A DNA stretch of 64,000 bases from Hofstenia miamia. Taxonomy: Eukaryota; Xenacoelomorpha; Acoela; Hofsteniidae. Under the pieces are notes generated by a model. The model saw only the letters and a program-made list of their open reading frames with translations, had not been told where the DNA came from and did no database searches. The stretch lies in assembly GCA_900660155.1 (NCBI GenBank), contig CABFPE010000342.1:694522-758521 (forward strand). The letters are read 5' to 3'. This document shows positions 1-13,179 of the stretch, piece by piece. The position numbers were made by a program, and so were the translations under genes. Position 1 is the first letter of the stretch, and each line of letters opens with the position of its first letter.

Positions 1-104
1 CTATATATTTCTTCAGTACTAGTGCCTTTTTGCTGTTTGATTTTTAAATTCTATCTACATCTTGTTTCTTGTAGCTGCCTGCTCAACCCACTTAATTCCA
101 TCAT
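1..104. other. AT-rich sequence, no feature seen
   Basis: No ORF, RNA or recognisable repeat. It leads into the 203-bp duplicated block. Confidence 0.5.
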
Positions 105-307
105 TTCATTTTTATTCCATTCAAATATACCTATCACCAGCAATATATATATAGTTCATTAAAAATACTTATTTGCTTAGCTCATTTCCTATTTCATTAC
201 ATACCAAAATGTGAAAAAATCAATACATACCAAATATCAAGACACCACTGCTAATTTTGGAATATCACCTAAACCAATGTATGAAACAATATTTTTTTTG
301 AAGCTTC
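105..307 (+). repeat. 203-bp direct repeat, copy 1
   Basis: Identical, as far as read by eye, to 1019-1221. It ends exactly at a single n (308). The pair flanks a LINE fragment and looks like un-merged contig overlap rather than a biological repeat. Confidence 0.85.
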
Positions 308-308
308 N

Positions 309-1017
309 TAATTAATAATTTTTCTTCTTAATCCTTTCTTGTGGATTGGATGGATAATTGCTTGTTTCCAGAGAGATGGAAATGTACCTGATATAATTAT
401 ATTCTGAAATAGTTGTAAAATATGTGGTGCAAGTGCTGTTGAAAACTTTTTCAAGAAACAATTGGGGATGTTATCATATCCACATCCTTTCATTGAGAGA
501 TTGGAAATAACTTCAAATACGTCTTCAATTTCTATTTCAAGATTATTGATTAACGACAATGGAAATGAGATATTCATAATATTAGTATCATTTGGATTAT
601 AAACAGAACAAAAGTAATCATTAAAAGCATTTGATATATCATGAAAATCAGTGAGATCTATGTCGTTATAAGACATTACTTTAGGAAAACTAGAATGAGA
701 CATTGCATTTAAAAGAGAGTAACATTCTTTTAAATTTGATTTGAAAGAAAAATTGTTAATAAAAGTAACTTTATCTAACTCTATGGAGTCTAATAGATTC
801 CTAACAGCTTTACGATATAAGTAATAGTTAAAAGTACGTTTTTTTCTTAAAGTATTCAATTTATTAAGGCAATGTATTGAATGAGAACTAAGATATGTTG
901 GTAGTAATTGACGTTTTCTTCTTCTATATGGTATAGAATTATCGATAATTGTAAAGAGATTATTGTACTGATAGTTAACATAAGCATCAATGTGTATGTC
1001 TATGATATCAAAACTAA
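309..1017 (-). pseudogene. LINE ORF2 fragment (pre-RT and RT N-terminus)
   Basis: The - strand is open through this block. It reads from RRRKRQLLPTYLSS through NAFNDYFCSVYNPND to SMKGCGYDNIPNCFLKKF and FPSLWKQAIIHPIHKKG. These are the linker and first RT motifs of jockey/CR1-type non-LTR reverse transcriptases (the K-x-x-G-x-D-x-IP and W-K-x-A-x-x-x-P-x-x-KKG signatures). The polymerase core (YADD) and endonuclease are absent. The block is bounded by single n's at 308 and 1018 and by the 203-bp duplication, so its placement here is doubtful. Apparent extension of the ORF into the repeats is incidental. Confidence 0.8.
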
Positions 1018-1018
1018 N

Positions 1019-1221
1019 TTCATTTTTATTCCATTCAAATATACCTATCACCAGCAATATATATATAGTTCATTAAAAATACTTATTTGCTTAGCTCATT
1101 TCCTATTTCATTACATACCAAAATGTGAAAAAATCAATACATACCAAATATCAAGACACCACTGCTAATTTTGGAATATCACCTAAACCAATGTATGAAA
1201 CAATATTTTTTTTGAAGCTTC
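1019..1221 (+). repeat. 203-bp direct repeat, copy 2
   Basis: Exact second copy of 105-307, offset 914 bp. It starts immediately after the n at 1018 and continues into unique sequence at 1222. Confidence 0.85.
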
Positions 1222-1559
1222 TCTATTAAGAAGGCAGTCATCATCAAGTGAGAGATTTCAACAATGCTGCTGAATGAAGAAAACAACTGATAGAAATAAT
1301 GTATATTGCTTTTAAGTCTAAGATACCACTGTGAATGATAGTACTTGCACAGTCTGAATACAGTTGCACACACTTTAACACACAAGTGCAATTTTTTGTG
1401 TTTTGCCTAATTTTTTGCTCTCAATAAAATGGAAAAGAAAACTATGTTGACTGGTTTTTTGGAAAACTGGCAAATTGTAGGTCATATTAATTCTTGAGAA
1501 TCACACCTCTCTGCAAAAATCAAATACCTCACAAAATTCATGCTCTTGACCACCATGAG
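1222..1559. other. no feature seen
   Basis: AT-rich sequence with only short chance ORFs. It precedes the dispersed repeat shared with the 38-kb region. Confidence 0.5.
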
Positions 1560-2639
1560 TAGTTAAGAAGAGCACAAAGAGCTCTCATTGGGACACCCTA
1601 AGGTATTTATAACAGCTAAGGCTATTTACCATCAGGGAATGGAGTGATTCTATTGGAATCCATATAGTGACAAAATATTTTGACAATTTGAGTTTTTTTT
1701 ACAAAATTTATATTTTTGATTGTTATGATTCAGGCAAGTGATATACTTGATGACAAGAAATGTTTTTTTACATAATTAAATTGGGCACAATAATTTTCAA
1801 ACAAAGTTTATATTTTGAATTGTAGGATTTAAGCAAGCTGATATATTTGTTGATAAGAAAGGTTTTTGACAAAATTCAATTTAGCACAATAATGTTAAAC
1901 ACAATTTTTTCATTTGAAATCTTGGATTAAGGCAAACTGATATATTTGATAACAAAATAAGTTGAACACAATCAGTTCAAAATTTTTACTTTTGAAGTCT
2001 ATGATTTAATTACAAGTTCTTTTTATGACATGTTTATTGTAACAATTTCTTAATCATACAGCATGATCATTTAAGGAAAAGTAATACATAGAAACATTCC
2101 ATACATTTCCATTATTTAGGCTCTTTATATATTTGCTGTAATTAAAGAAAAACTTAATACCAAAATCTGATATAAAGACATGGTAATGTGATAAAAAATT
2201 TAATAATATAAACTTGATTTATATGATAAAAACCGAGGTCGTTTCTTGAATAAATTATACATGCAATATTATTATTTATACATATACATGTTGCATATAT
2301 GGTGTTTTCATATTCACTTTACATATGCTTAAAGAAAGCATAAAATGCGGTAATAAAATGACAATAGCCTAAATATGTTCTTATTTTCTTTTCATATAAC
2401 GAATTTCATCTGCAGTTCAATCAACATTGTTTGATGGGAATGAGCCAGGAAAAATATGCAATGTATATTTCTGTATATTATGAATTTCACACAATGGCCT
2501 GTAAGTTAATGGTTAATGAAATAGTAATTAATTAAATAAGATGATGTTTACAATGAAAACAACTGACAATTATAAATTGCAAAAAATTGATCAGCAAAAT
2601 CAAGATTGTTACTTAAAATCCAATATATAAACAGTTACA

Positions 2640-3305
2640 TTTTAAGCAAATATTGTTAAAAATTCACAATAAAAAATGTTATTATTTAGAATAAAATATA
2701 TAAACAACTAAAATATAAACAAATGATGTCAAAATTTGCAACCATAAACGTTTTTATGAACAAAGAAATAAAATAAACTGATTACAATTTAACAAAATAA
2801 TGTCAAAAATTTACAACTAAAAACGTTTTCATTTATGATGAAGTATATAAATTATTAATATTTAAACTATTCATGTCAAAAATTTTCCACAAAAAAAATT
2901 ATTGCAATTTAACCAAATGATTTTGAAAAATTATAACAAAAAATTTAGTTTTTATGATAAAGTATCTAAATGATCACTCCTTAAACAAAATTTACATTAA
3001 AAACACTCTTATTTACAATGAAATATATCAATTATTACAATTTAACTAAATAATTCCAAAAATTTACAACAAGAAATGTTTTTATTTATTCCAAAATGTA
3101 TAAATCATTACAATTTATAATAATTATGTTAGAAATTTACATAAAAACACGTTTTTATTTATGATGAAGTACATAAATTTTTAATATTTAATCTATTCAT
3201 TTAAAAAAATTTTCAATAAAAACTATTTTATTTATTATAAAATATATAAATTTTCTCATTCAAAATAAATTATGTTAAAAATTTTCATAAAAATTTATTT
3301 ATTTA
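2640..3305 (+). repeat. tandem array (~75-bp units), left inverted arm
   Basis: About nine diverged units, each containing a run like aatttacaacaaaaaacg, tttttatttatgatgaagta and tataaatgattacaattta. Further weak units run to about 3480. The array is mirrored collinearly by 6185-6805: 2665-2745 pairs with about 6720-6800 and 3115-3195 with about 6290-6370. The two arms could therefore fold into a long hairpin. Confidence 0.75.
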
Positions 3306-3969
3306 ATATGACAATTTAAGCAAATGCAAAAAAAGAAACATTTTTAGTTGCAATTAAATACACTGACAATTACTTTTTAAACAAATCTTTTAAATGTGAG
3401 ATGGAAACTGTTTTTATTTATAATGAAACATATAAAAAATAACAAATTAACCAAATGCTGTAATAATTTGGTCGTCAAAAAAAATGCTTTACATTTTTTT
3501 GAAAAATATATTTATAAAACTTAGAATCATATCACAAAAAAGAGTTAAGACCCTCTGTATGATAATCAAACATGTGAAATATTAGAGATTACTTATAAAA
3601 AAACTCACAACAAAGATTGAAGTTTTTCAGTGTAGTTCTATTTTTTTCAACAATGTTAAATTCTATTATCCCCACTGTATATTCATATGTGTACAAACTT
3701 GCACTTTTTCACAGGCAAGGTGAACATTACATTGTTTTTTATCTGCATCCCATTGTTGAAAAGTTGAATATATCCAATCATAAAGATTTTTATCTACCAA
3801 ATTAATAAACAGTCTATCTCAAACTATATAACATGAAATTTAAATCACTTTATAAATTAGCACTATTAAATAAGATATTTTCAAGTCATATGAAACTAGA
3901 ATATTTTTTGACAATTTTGAAAAATATCTCAATTATTATTATAAGATTTTTTTCCCAATATGTACATAT

Positions 3970-5012
3970 TAGGGCTGTCCTTTTGACAGAGAATTATCAT
4001 GTCATGGCATGCTGTTAAAAATTATCATGTCATGTTTTATCATGTAATTTTTATTAAGCAGATATATCAATATGATATTTGATAACCCGGGTTATTCTTC
4101 ACTAACTACTTAACAGAATTATAAGAAATCATTAAAACATTACAGTGTTTTCCAATTTCGTAAACAGCAAAGTATATTTATGATAAATTTTTGTTTCAAA
4201 CTCAGCAATACTTAGCATTGTATCTATACAATATTTCGACATACATATGATTAATTTATTAGTTATACTTTTCATCTCTAAAGTGATGAAAACAAATTGT
4301 AAGATAATGATTCATTGTATTAATTCAATACACTTTAGCTAAACATTTACAGCTAGAAAAAAATGTGTACCCCAAATGCTTGCGCTTATCCCAATACAAT
4401 TGTTCAAGCCTACTGATCATTGTTGTTTGAAATTTTCTTTCCAGTGAGAATTTCGAAAAATTTCTGCAATCCTTTGTCTTTGACAACAGCAACTGGTCTT
4501 CCAGATTCAGCAATCCATAAAGCCAATTGAGAGTTCAGCTTTGATTTAATCACTAGAGAAAGATACGAGTTAGAGGGCATCAAACCTCAATAATTGGCGA
4601 AGGTCTAACTGATGACGATGATAATCCAGTTGAGGTTTCAGGATGCATACATGTAGTCTTGTAATGACACTTTAAAGCAGATTACGTATAAACCAACAAT
4701 TGGAAAGAATGATTAAACAAATTTATTCTAGTCGAATTTTGAATGAGTAATTTACTCAAATAATTTCAAAGCACAAATTATTAAAACTTTTCCAGCAAGG
4801 CGTTAATAATTTACTTTAGATATTTGATTGCATTGCAATCAATATAAAAAACTAAAATAATTTCTCTGAAAATTTGTACAGAAAATTATCATGTTTTTCA
4901 TGTTTTATCATGTAAAATATATTTATCATGTTTTATCATGTCATGACATGTTTTTTCATGTTTTGCATGTCATGCTTTATCATGCTGATTATCATGTCAT
5001 GATACAGCCCTA
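3970..5012. mobile_element. hAT-family element, 1043 bp, with 8-bp target duplication
   Basis: Perfect 8-bp duplication GTACATAT flanks the element (3962-3969 and 5013-5020), the length made by hAT transposases. Ends are TAGGGCTGT and ACAGCCCTA, a 9-bp inverted repeat. Both subterminal regions are packed with ATCATG/CATGAT motifs (for example 4000-4050 and 4889-5004), likely transposase-binding repeats. The interior keeps a decayed transposase fragment on the - strand. It sits inside the dispersed repeat 1560-6860. Confidence 0.9.
4411..4590 (-). pseudogene. hAT transposase fragment
   Basis: The - strand reads LNSQLALWIAESGRPVAVV then KDKGLQKFFEILTGKK before stops. The pattern W-I-x-x-x-x-RP-x-x-VV-x-D-x-G-x-x-x-F-x-x-L is the conserved start of the catalytic region in ZBED/hAT transposases. 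Only about 45 residues survive; the catalytic D, D and E and the dimerisation domain are missing. Confidence 0.65.
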
Positions 5013-6184
5013 GTACATATATGTAAACGATAGATGCTACAAACCTAAAATGTTAGAAAAGTAAAATGATATGTTAATCAACAACTCTTGTGCAAAGATA
5101 AATTGAAATAAATACTTCAAGGCAATTTTCTTATTGAATTCAAGTATAAGATATGTAGCTCACAATATACAATTAGAAAACCAGATTTAACCCAATTTTA
5201 TATTAAGTGTTTCAAAATCATATAGAGATTTTTGAAATTAAATCTGACCTCAGCTGAGTTTCTAACACATAGCATTAGAGATAACCCCAATATATTTTGG
5301 ATTTACAAACATTTTCCGCCATTTGAGAAACTAAATTACGTATTTATATTACTTGATTTAGTTCCAGAGTTTGATGTATTGCTAAGTTTTTCAATACATC
5401 TGTTATTTTTCATTTTGCTATAGTTTTATTAGTATATGTTTTAACACATTTGACCCTCCCTCTTTATACTTCTAAATGTATAGATCTAGCAATAATATTA
5501 TATGAAACACTAATAATAAAAAATATTTGAAAGAAGAAATCAACTTTAAATTTTTTAATGTTTTAATGCTTTTTGGATTTATTTTCTCCATGATTGATAT
5601 GTGATTGGAAATAATTCACCTTTAAAAATAAAATTTCCACAACTCTAATGCAAATTTTTGTTAAGAAAATATTAAACATGTACAAAGATTTATTAAGTTT
5701 TATAATATATTGTAGTCATATGAAACAAAGTTAGTAATATTAACTTATTAAAAGGTAAAAGTGCCTTATAATGGTGAATAAATTCAACCATCACTGCATC
5801 AATCTTCTGAGTCATTGAATAAAATGAAAATTTCATGACAGTATTTGTATAAACTTTCAAATATGGGAAAAAAATGTACATAGACTTACTTTGCTATTCT
5901 TTATTGTACATTCAAATTATATTTCCGTATTTTGAAGCATGAATGGCTTTGTTTTTATGTGTTTTATTTAATATCACACATAAATTAAAATTTTAAGACA
6001 TTTTAAAAATTACACTATGTAGTTGAAAGATAAACTGTACTTTTTGCTGAAAACATTACACAATATATAGAATAAAAATTAATAAACAGTAAATACTATA
6101 ACAAAAAAGCTTATATTGTTTCTCTGTGCAGTTTGTAATAACATTCAGACATAAATTTTCATTTTATTTAATTTAATTGTCTTT

Positions 6185-6805
6185 GAAAATAAATATATTT
6201 TTATCTAAATTTTTAACAATGTTTATTTTAATTAAGGAAATTTATATATTTTATAGTAGATATAATGGTTTTATTGACAATTTTTTAAATGAATAGATTA
6301 AATATTAATAATTTATGCACTTCATCATAAATACAAACGTGTTTTTTATGTAAATTTTTAACAAATTATTTTAAATTGTAATCATTTATACATGTTAGTG
6401 TAAACATAAATGTATATTTTTTTTAATTTTTTGGCATTATTTGTTTAAATTATAATAATTGATATATTTCGTCATAAATAATACTATCTTTAATGAAATT
6501 TTTTATCATGAATAGTTTAAATATTAATAATATAATAATATAAATAATATTTATATAATATAAATAAAAATGTTTTTTATTTAAATTTTTAAGATCATTA
6601 TTTCAAATTGTAATCAATGATATAGTTTATTGTAAATAAAAACGTTTTTTGATGAAAATTGTTGACATTATTTTGTTAAATTGTAATCATTTTTATATTT
6701 CTTCATCAATAAAAATGTTTTTGGTTGTAAATTTTGACATCCTTTGTTTATATTGTAGTTATTTATATATTTTATTCTACATAATATTGTTTTTTATTGT
6801 ACCTT
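6185..6805 (-). repeat. tandem array, right inverted arm
   Basis: Reverse-complement copy of the 2640-3305 array, in mirrored order. Units show the inverted core taaattgtaatcatttata ... cttcatcataaat ... aaaacgttttt. Similarity stops outward at about 6805, where the left arm also stops (2640). Confidence 0.75.
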
Positions 6806-6860
6806 TTTATAAATTAAATTATATAATTTGCTTTGAACTTATATTGATTTAAAGTATAAA

Positions 6861-9800
6861 AAAGTTGTAGATTTTAAAAGTGAATAAATTTAAAATTCAA
6901 GCTCAAATTTCAGATATAGCCTTATCCATCACAATCAAACATAATTCAACAATGAGCAAAACCAGGGATGTACTTGAGGGGGTAATCAGGGAGTTCAGCC
7001 TGCTAGGTTAGCTTTCATTTGAGACCCAGGATCCATTGCTAAAGCAATATTATGGGTTGGGGCATTGGATTTTGCTTTTTGAGAAATTAGACTAGGTCAA
7101 GTCATAATGAAAGAACAGTGCTCAAACTTAAAATCCCCTTGTTAATACATTTAGGAGTACAGCCTGAACTTAGCAATTTAATCTGCCTGACTTTCTCAGG
7201 AATTTGTGAAATTGAAACATTTTTTCATCTTGGCTATATGATTAGTCAGTCTGGCAAATTGCGCTGATGATCAGTGATTAGAGAAATTTATAGTTTTGTA
7301 ATTATTTTGTTCTGTGCTTCAAACAACATGATATAGATTATTTCTCATTTAAAAAAACTAGATTTTAATAAATAGCAAAAATGCTATTAGATGGAATTTA
7401 CATCAATATCAGACTACATGAATAAAAAACAAATTTAGTACAAACATGTATTATGAAAACATGTGTGGTTTTTGAAATTTTTACACATATTGTGGCAGAA
7501 TGGGGATGATTATCTTCAAAACAAAAAAGAATAAAAAGATATTTACTTTTAAAAAATATTTTCATTAATAATTATTAGAAAATATATTAGTGCAACTTGA
7601 TGTTTTTACTAGTTGCCAAATGTGTTAAGACCAAAGTGATAGCAGCTTGCATCACTTTGATAGTGCATTGTCCCTTGGTGAATTTAATTACATAATTTAT
7701 ATGCATTAGATAATTACCAGACAAGCTACAAAGCAAGGGAACTGGTGAGCATAAACATGTTCACAATAGCTAATATAAATATTAAATTTCTATATTGTTA
7801 CAATTGATAAAATCTAGCTGTTCTATTTGGATTTATTTTGAATTTTTATATTATTTGGTTTGATATTTCATACAAATCAGAAGCACTGGAAGCAACTCAA
7901 CTTCCTAAGTGTACATGCCTATGTTTTTTAAATATTTGTCTAGATGAATATATTAATAACTTAATAAACAAAAGGTCCATCCAACAATTTCCTTTTGAGA
8001 TACACTGATTGTGTAGAGCATATGTCTCACAGGCAGAATACATCAGCTATCTCAAAAATCACGAATAAACTTATGCCAGTAAAAAATAATAGTATTAGAC
8101 ACTGCTTCCAACTTTCTACTTGAAACCTAAAAATCATAGAAGAATCTAATAATAAAGATAAATCTGTTCACCTTGCAAACATTGCATTTTAAATTCTGTC
8201 CAATTCTGACTATATTGCTGCCACATTTTCAACAAGGCAGAGCATTTCATGATAACTTCTCTATCAAAATTTCACACAGTATTGAAGCATTTTTGTTGTT
8301 TGGGGAAAGAAATATTTGATAATGATGTTATGTTCACAAATATATTTTTTAATTGATAATTTCACAACCACAATCAGTATCATGCTGTAAAGTATGTGCG
8401 CAAATAAAAATATTAACACAAATGGATAATATAAATGACACTTGTTAAGTAAAAGGATCATTTCATTGCTGTAATACAAGAAATTTAGATTAAATTTCAT
8501 TGCAGTATGACTAAAACAAAGACAGATAAACTTTTTGAAAATTTATTGGCATTTGGCTTACAAAAGCCACAGAAATACAGAGGATCCATTCAGTAAAATG
8601 AAAAATGTTTTTATCTATTTCTCACAATATTGTGAAAATTTGTAGTTATGCCTGAATTGTAGAAGTATAAATACTTAGTGAGAAAAGGTATGCATTCCAT
8701 GGTAGACACCTTGATATTGGCTAAATATTACATATAAATGGATTTACCAGAATTTGATAGCCATGTTCTAATCTATGCTTGCTGGTACAATATGATCAAA
8801 AATATATGCCAACAATTGTGTGCAATACTAAATTCTGTCATTAATTAATTTTCAAATTTATATTCATTCAAATTTCTATACAAAAATTTTTGATAATTTT
8901 TATGTACAAAGCATTGTTAATTGAATCTTTTGTTTTATTTTCATTTTTATATTGTTACTCTTTCCAAGAATTTAAATTGAGTAGTATTCATTCCCTAAAT
9001 GTCAAATAACCTGGAGAATTTAACAATTGTTGTTTCAAAAAATAGATATTTTTTGCATACACATAGAAATAGAAGAAAACCACTATTCATTGGAAATTAA
9101 ATATACACATAGGTCTATTTCTTTGCTTAGCAGAAATAATAAGAATAATATTTTAATTGGTAAATTATGTTGATAAAACTTGTGTTATATTATTGTGTCT
9201 GAGTTATAGTCAGCATATTAAATTCAAATATTGAGGTGGTACAGCCACCCCAATGGGAATATGTAGGTGGCAATTGCCACACTTGCCACTGGAATTCTAG
9301 CAGCACTGATACAAATGCAAAAATAAATCTATTTCATGCTTCAGTGGTATTGGAATTCAAGAGGATACAAGCATCATAGTGTGCTTGGTGGGTCATGGTG
9401 GCCTGTACACTTAGGGTATGGATAGGTGTAGTGGTTTTGCTACTTGTAATTTTAGCCTTACTATCCATTTGTTTTAACATTGTCATTTATTGTCAACTAT
9501 GCTAACTCTATTTTAGATATAAACTTGTTAAAGTGAGACAAAGGACCACTTATAGAGTAATGTTTTACCATATTAATCAGTTATCTATTCTAACTGTAGC
9601 TTTACCTCAAATGTAACTCAATACCAATTTATTATTCTTTTGAAATGTAGATAATATATGCAGGGACTTTTGGTATGTACACATAAAGAATGCTAGTAAA
9701 TTCTGTCAGTTAGCATGATTCAAAATTCTGATGGTACTGTATGCACAATCTGCACACAATACTTGAGTGCACTGCACATATGCTGAGGGAATTGAAATCT

Positions 9801-11172
9801 TTTTGGGAAGATGAACCAGCAAATTGAACAGAGAGCTATTGAAAGCTAAGCTTTCCAGTCATCTCAATATTCAGTCACAGTTATTTAAATAGACAAAGTT
9901 AGCCTTCTCATGAAATCATAGTGATTAGAGATTTATTTTATTAATTAGTCTGTTTATAAAATTAAATTTGACAATGATCTATATACATGGCATACTTTAC
10001 CCAAAAGTTCTAAAGGTAATGAGTTACATTAGTAGGATTAAACAAGAATCAAGGCTGGGTTAGTGTGATGTTACATGGTGAATATGGCAGCATTGCCAAT
10101 ATATATCTAAAGAATTGGAATTCAGTTAATCATCTCACTGTGATTAAGGTGTATTCTTTTCACCCCAATTAATGAATACCAAATTAATTCTACCTCTCAC
10201 CTTAAGCTTAGTGTACTCAATAATTGTTCTAAAAAACTTGTGTGAAATCAAAATTTTGTAACTCTACACAAAAACTCCAATCACCTTGCAAAATTTTTTT
10301 GACTACTACAACTCACTGAACCAAAACTTAGTATAAACATAATCACATGAAAACAGAAAACAACAAATACGTCCAAAGGAAAATACCACTAGTGCTTAAA
10401 AAAGATGGTAGATATAATATCCAAAAAGTTAGCAATTATCTGAGAAAGAGGAACCAGCAAAACACTCCACAATTAGCACAAGCAGCATTGCAAGCAAAAT
10501 CTCAATGGGAAAAATCAGTTTTTATCAGCAGACTTTTTACTACACACATTGAGATAAGATAATTACAATGATGTATGTTGCTGTATGTGGTACATTCTCT
10601 TAAATTCCTAAAATAATTCTATTCTAAAGCATTTGAGGAGGGGCTAAGATTTCCAAAACAATATGTGCCTGATTTGGGAATAATAACCTAAAGTTAAATA
10701 ATCAAACAGTGAAAGTAGACTTAATTAAAATAAAATGATAAATGTTTGCTGTAATGAATTTTATTGACAGTATTGATTTTTGAACCACCCTAATTATGAC
10801 ACAAACCAATTCACAGATGATAATAAGATATCTATTTGAAACTCATTAAATGTCAGAATGTTTTTCATGAGTTATTTTTATTAAATATCACTTGTCAAGA
10901 AACTGTAGAAACTAATGTGCATTGACTTCCTGGTAATAATTTAAAATTGATGATCCTAGTCTCAAACTACACATAAGCTAATTCAGTTGTAATTTTTCAC
11001 ATATATTAGATTTTCACATACAAAATTGTAGACTGGTCAGATTCCCAAACATTTTCAAATATATTATGCAATGAACATTGGACTTATATTAGAAAGAATC
11101 ATTAGTGGAAAGTATCATCTTTTTTCTAATTGATTAGACTTTCAGTTTGTTAAGGGTTTATTAACATATATG

Positions 11173-11175
<3 letters not shown>
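6861..11175. other. gene-poor AT-rich region
   Basis: I see no gene with recognisable similarity. Small open frames exist, such as 8264-8500 (-), 78 aa and hydrophobic, and 10347-10562 (+), 71 aa and lysine/glutamine-rich. Neither has a motif or splice context that supports coding. A segment near 9236-9300 (ggtggtacagccacc, ggcaattgcc) contains short palindromes of unknown meaning. Confidence 0.5.

Positions 11176-11231
<56 letters not shown>
11176..11231. repeat. (TA)n microsatellite
   Basis: About 28 uninterrupted TA units. Confidence 0.95.
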
Positions 11232-11234
<3 letters not shown>

Positions 11235-11488
11235 AGCATCAGTCACAAAACTCAGCAAGTTTCCTTGAATTAATCAGCCACTAATTAACTTTTGGGCAAA
11301 ACCTCCCATCCTGAGAAGAAACAGATGATGACATTGTTTAATTTAAATTTAAAAGGTTTGCAATTTTACAGTTATTCTGCTACCAAAATTTCTGTTGTAA
11401 TTTGCTAATAATTATTTACTACCTGTTAAATGAGGGAAAAATTGTATGCATAAGTTTTAATAAAAGTTTTGATTTGGTTAAGATTGGT
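11232..11488. other. no feature seen
   Basis: AT-rich spacer between the (TA)n tract and the gypsy 5' LTR. Confidence 0.5.
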
Positions 11489-11904
11489 TGCTTTTGTAAT
11501 TCCTATTATTCAATTACAAATATTTTGATGGCAAGCTAAATTAGTTTTTCTATCAATGGTACCCTTCAGCTCTTCCATGATCTAATTAGAAGGCATTCAT
11601 TCTCATCATTTTTTACTTTACAGGGACTTTACATTAATTCAATGGCTGTTAGACATGGTGCTGAAGAAAGCTAAATTATGTGTAATCTAAACGCTCTCAA
11701 ATTATGATCAATAAATTTCCTATTCTTGTGCTCAAAGCTTAGGTATACTATCCCCCAGCTGATTGGTGTAATTACTCACTTGCTAATTCAATTATATAGT
11801 TTTCTTTACATAATTGCCTCTTAATGCTTGCTAAAATTTGGTATTTACACATCATATGTTACTTGTATTATGCTAATATTCTAACACTAAGCCTATCAAT
11901 GCTA
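11489..11904 (+). repeat. gypsy 5' LTR
   Basis: Begins near TGCTTTTGTAATTCC and is matched by the copy at 21394. Shared blocks include attcctattattcaa, atctaattagaa, ggcattcattct, ttaattcaatg, gcttaggtatact and tttacataatt. It probably ends at gctaca (11904), just before tagtgagccaagaac, a possible primer-binding site. Confidence 0.75.
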
Positions 11905-11932
11905 CATAGTGAGCCAAGAACATTAAAAGAAC

Positions 11933-13145
11933 ATGGAACCAAAATTGGTTTATAACTTTTCTTTCTTTATTTCTTTATTCATGTACTTAGTAACCAAAGA
12001 ATTTCTAAAGAATATGGAAATGGAACTGGAAAATACCTTTTCTTTCTTTATTTGTTTACTTGAAAAACTTGTTAGCAAAATAAAAGTGAAGCTATGCAAA
12101 TTACAGAAACTCCCCAAGAATCTTCTGAAAGCCTGGAAGAAAGAATAATCACCTGAATCTCAATCCTATTGGAAACTCAACAGAGACAATTCCAAAGAGA
12201 AATTACTGAATTGAGAAATGAAATAACAGTGATAAAATCCAAAACAAAATCACCAGCTATTGCCCACCTAGAATCATTTGATTTTAATCCAGCAGTACTC
12301 TAAAAAAACCAGCACACAGACCAGAAGAGCCAAGGCAATCACCTTTCAAAATGGCAACTCAACAAACATTTGATACTGAAATAAAGAAAAGAAGGTGAAT
12401 ACTACCACATGATCCTATGTGAATGGATCTAAAGATAAATTGACCACCTTATTACTTCATGGGAAAAATCAGCACTACTGCCCAAACATTTCCTGAATGG
12501 AACATCATGATCTTCAAGATATATGTTTCACAGCAAGGATGCACAAAACAAAATGGCTGCACTCATCTGGTTCTTTTCTTTAAAAAAACACTAAGTGTCT
12601 ATATGAATCTTACTGCTGAATCAAAAGTGGACTATTGAAAGACCTAGGCTCACATTTTAACAACAAAACACAAGGATGAAATTGTGTATACTACTATGCA
12701 GTTGCAAATTGCATGATGATGATATCACAGAATAAATACTTAAAGTTAAAAGATTATTACAGTTGTCTTTCAAAGAAGGTCAATAGTAAAAACAGCACCT
12801 TTATTCATATCTTTATGCCAGGATGTCATTTTTATTTTGAAGATGCTTCAAAATTAAATGTGACATTGAAGACTCAATGACATGCTAATAAACAAGTGTG
12901 TTAACATCCAGATAAGTATGTAAAACAATTGCCATGTACAAAATAAGCTTGCATTGCAGAACACAGCATTAAAATTCTACAAAAAGAAACCCACTCAAAT
13001 AGAAAATTCAATCAAAATTTAAGCCAACAAAGTAAGATGCTAACAATGCAGCCAGCAAGGACATCTAAAGTCAGACTGTAAAGCAGTCATGTATGCTGTA
13101 AATGAAGAGGGTTTCTATACTGCAGAGATGCAGAAGAAATTGCAT
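11933..13145 (+). pseudogene. gypsy gag remnant with CCHC zinc knuckle
   Basis: A lysine-rich open stretch at 11933-12148 is followed by broken frames. Near 13040-13080 one frame reads C, stop, Q, then CSQQGHLKSDC: a C-x2-C-x4-H-x4-C nucleocapsid zinc knuckle with one premature stop. Family membership follows from the downstream pol domains. No intact gag remains. Confidence 0.6.
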
Positions 13146-13179
13146 GTCAAAGGGATGAAGATAATTTAAATTGACAAGC

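Larger units (their letters stand above)
1560..6860. mobile_element. dispersed repeat with foldback-like core, copy 1
   Basis: This block aligns in the same orientation with 38040-41135. Shared landmarks are ggctatttaccat near 1630 and 38100, tttccattatttagg near 2108, gttcaatcaacattg near 2416, a ~75-bp tandem array, catatagagatttttgaaat near 5220 and 40050, and gctgaaaacattacacaata near 6050 and 40930. It holds a tandem array (2640-3305) that recurs in inverted orientation at 6185-6805. No transposase ORF is visible. A hAT element (3970-5012) inserted later, since copy 2 lacks it. Boundaries are approximate. Confidence 0.65.

Noticed and set aside
2640..3305. CRISPR-like tandem array
   Set aside because: Units are contiguous, diverged, without repeat/spacer alternation, and the genome is animal.
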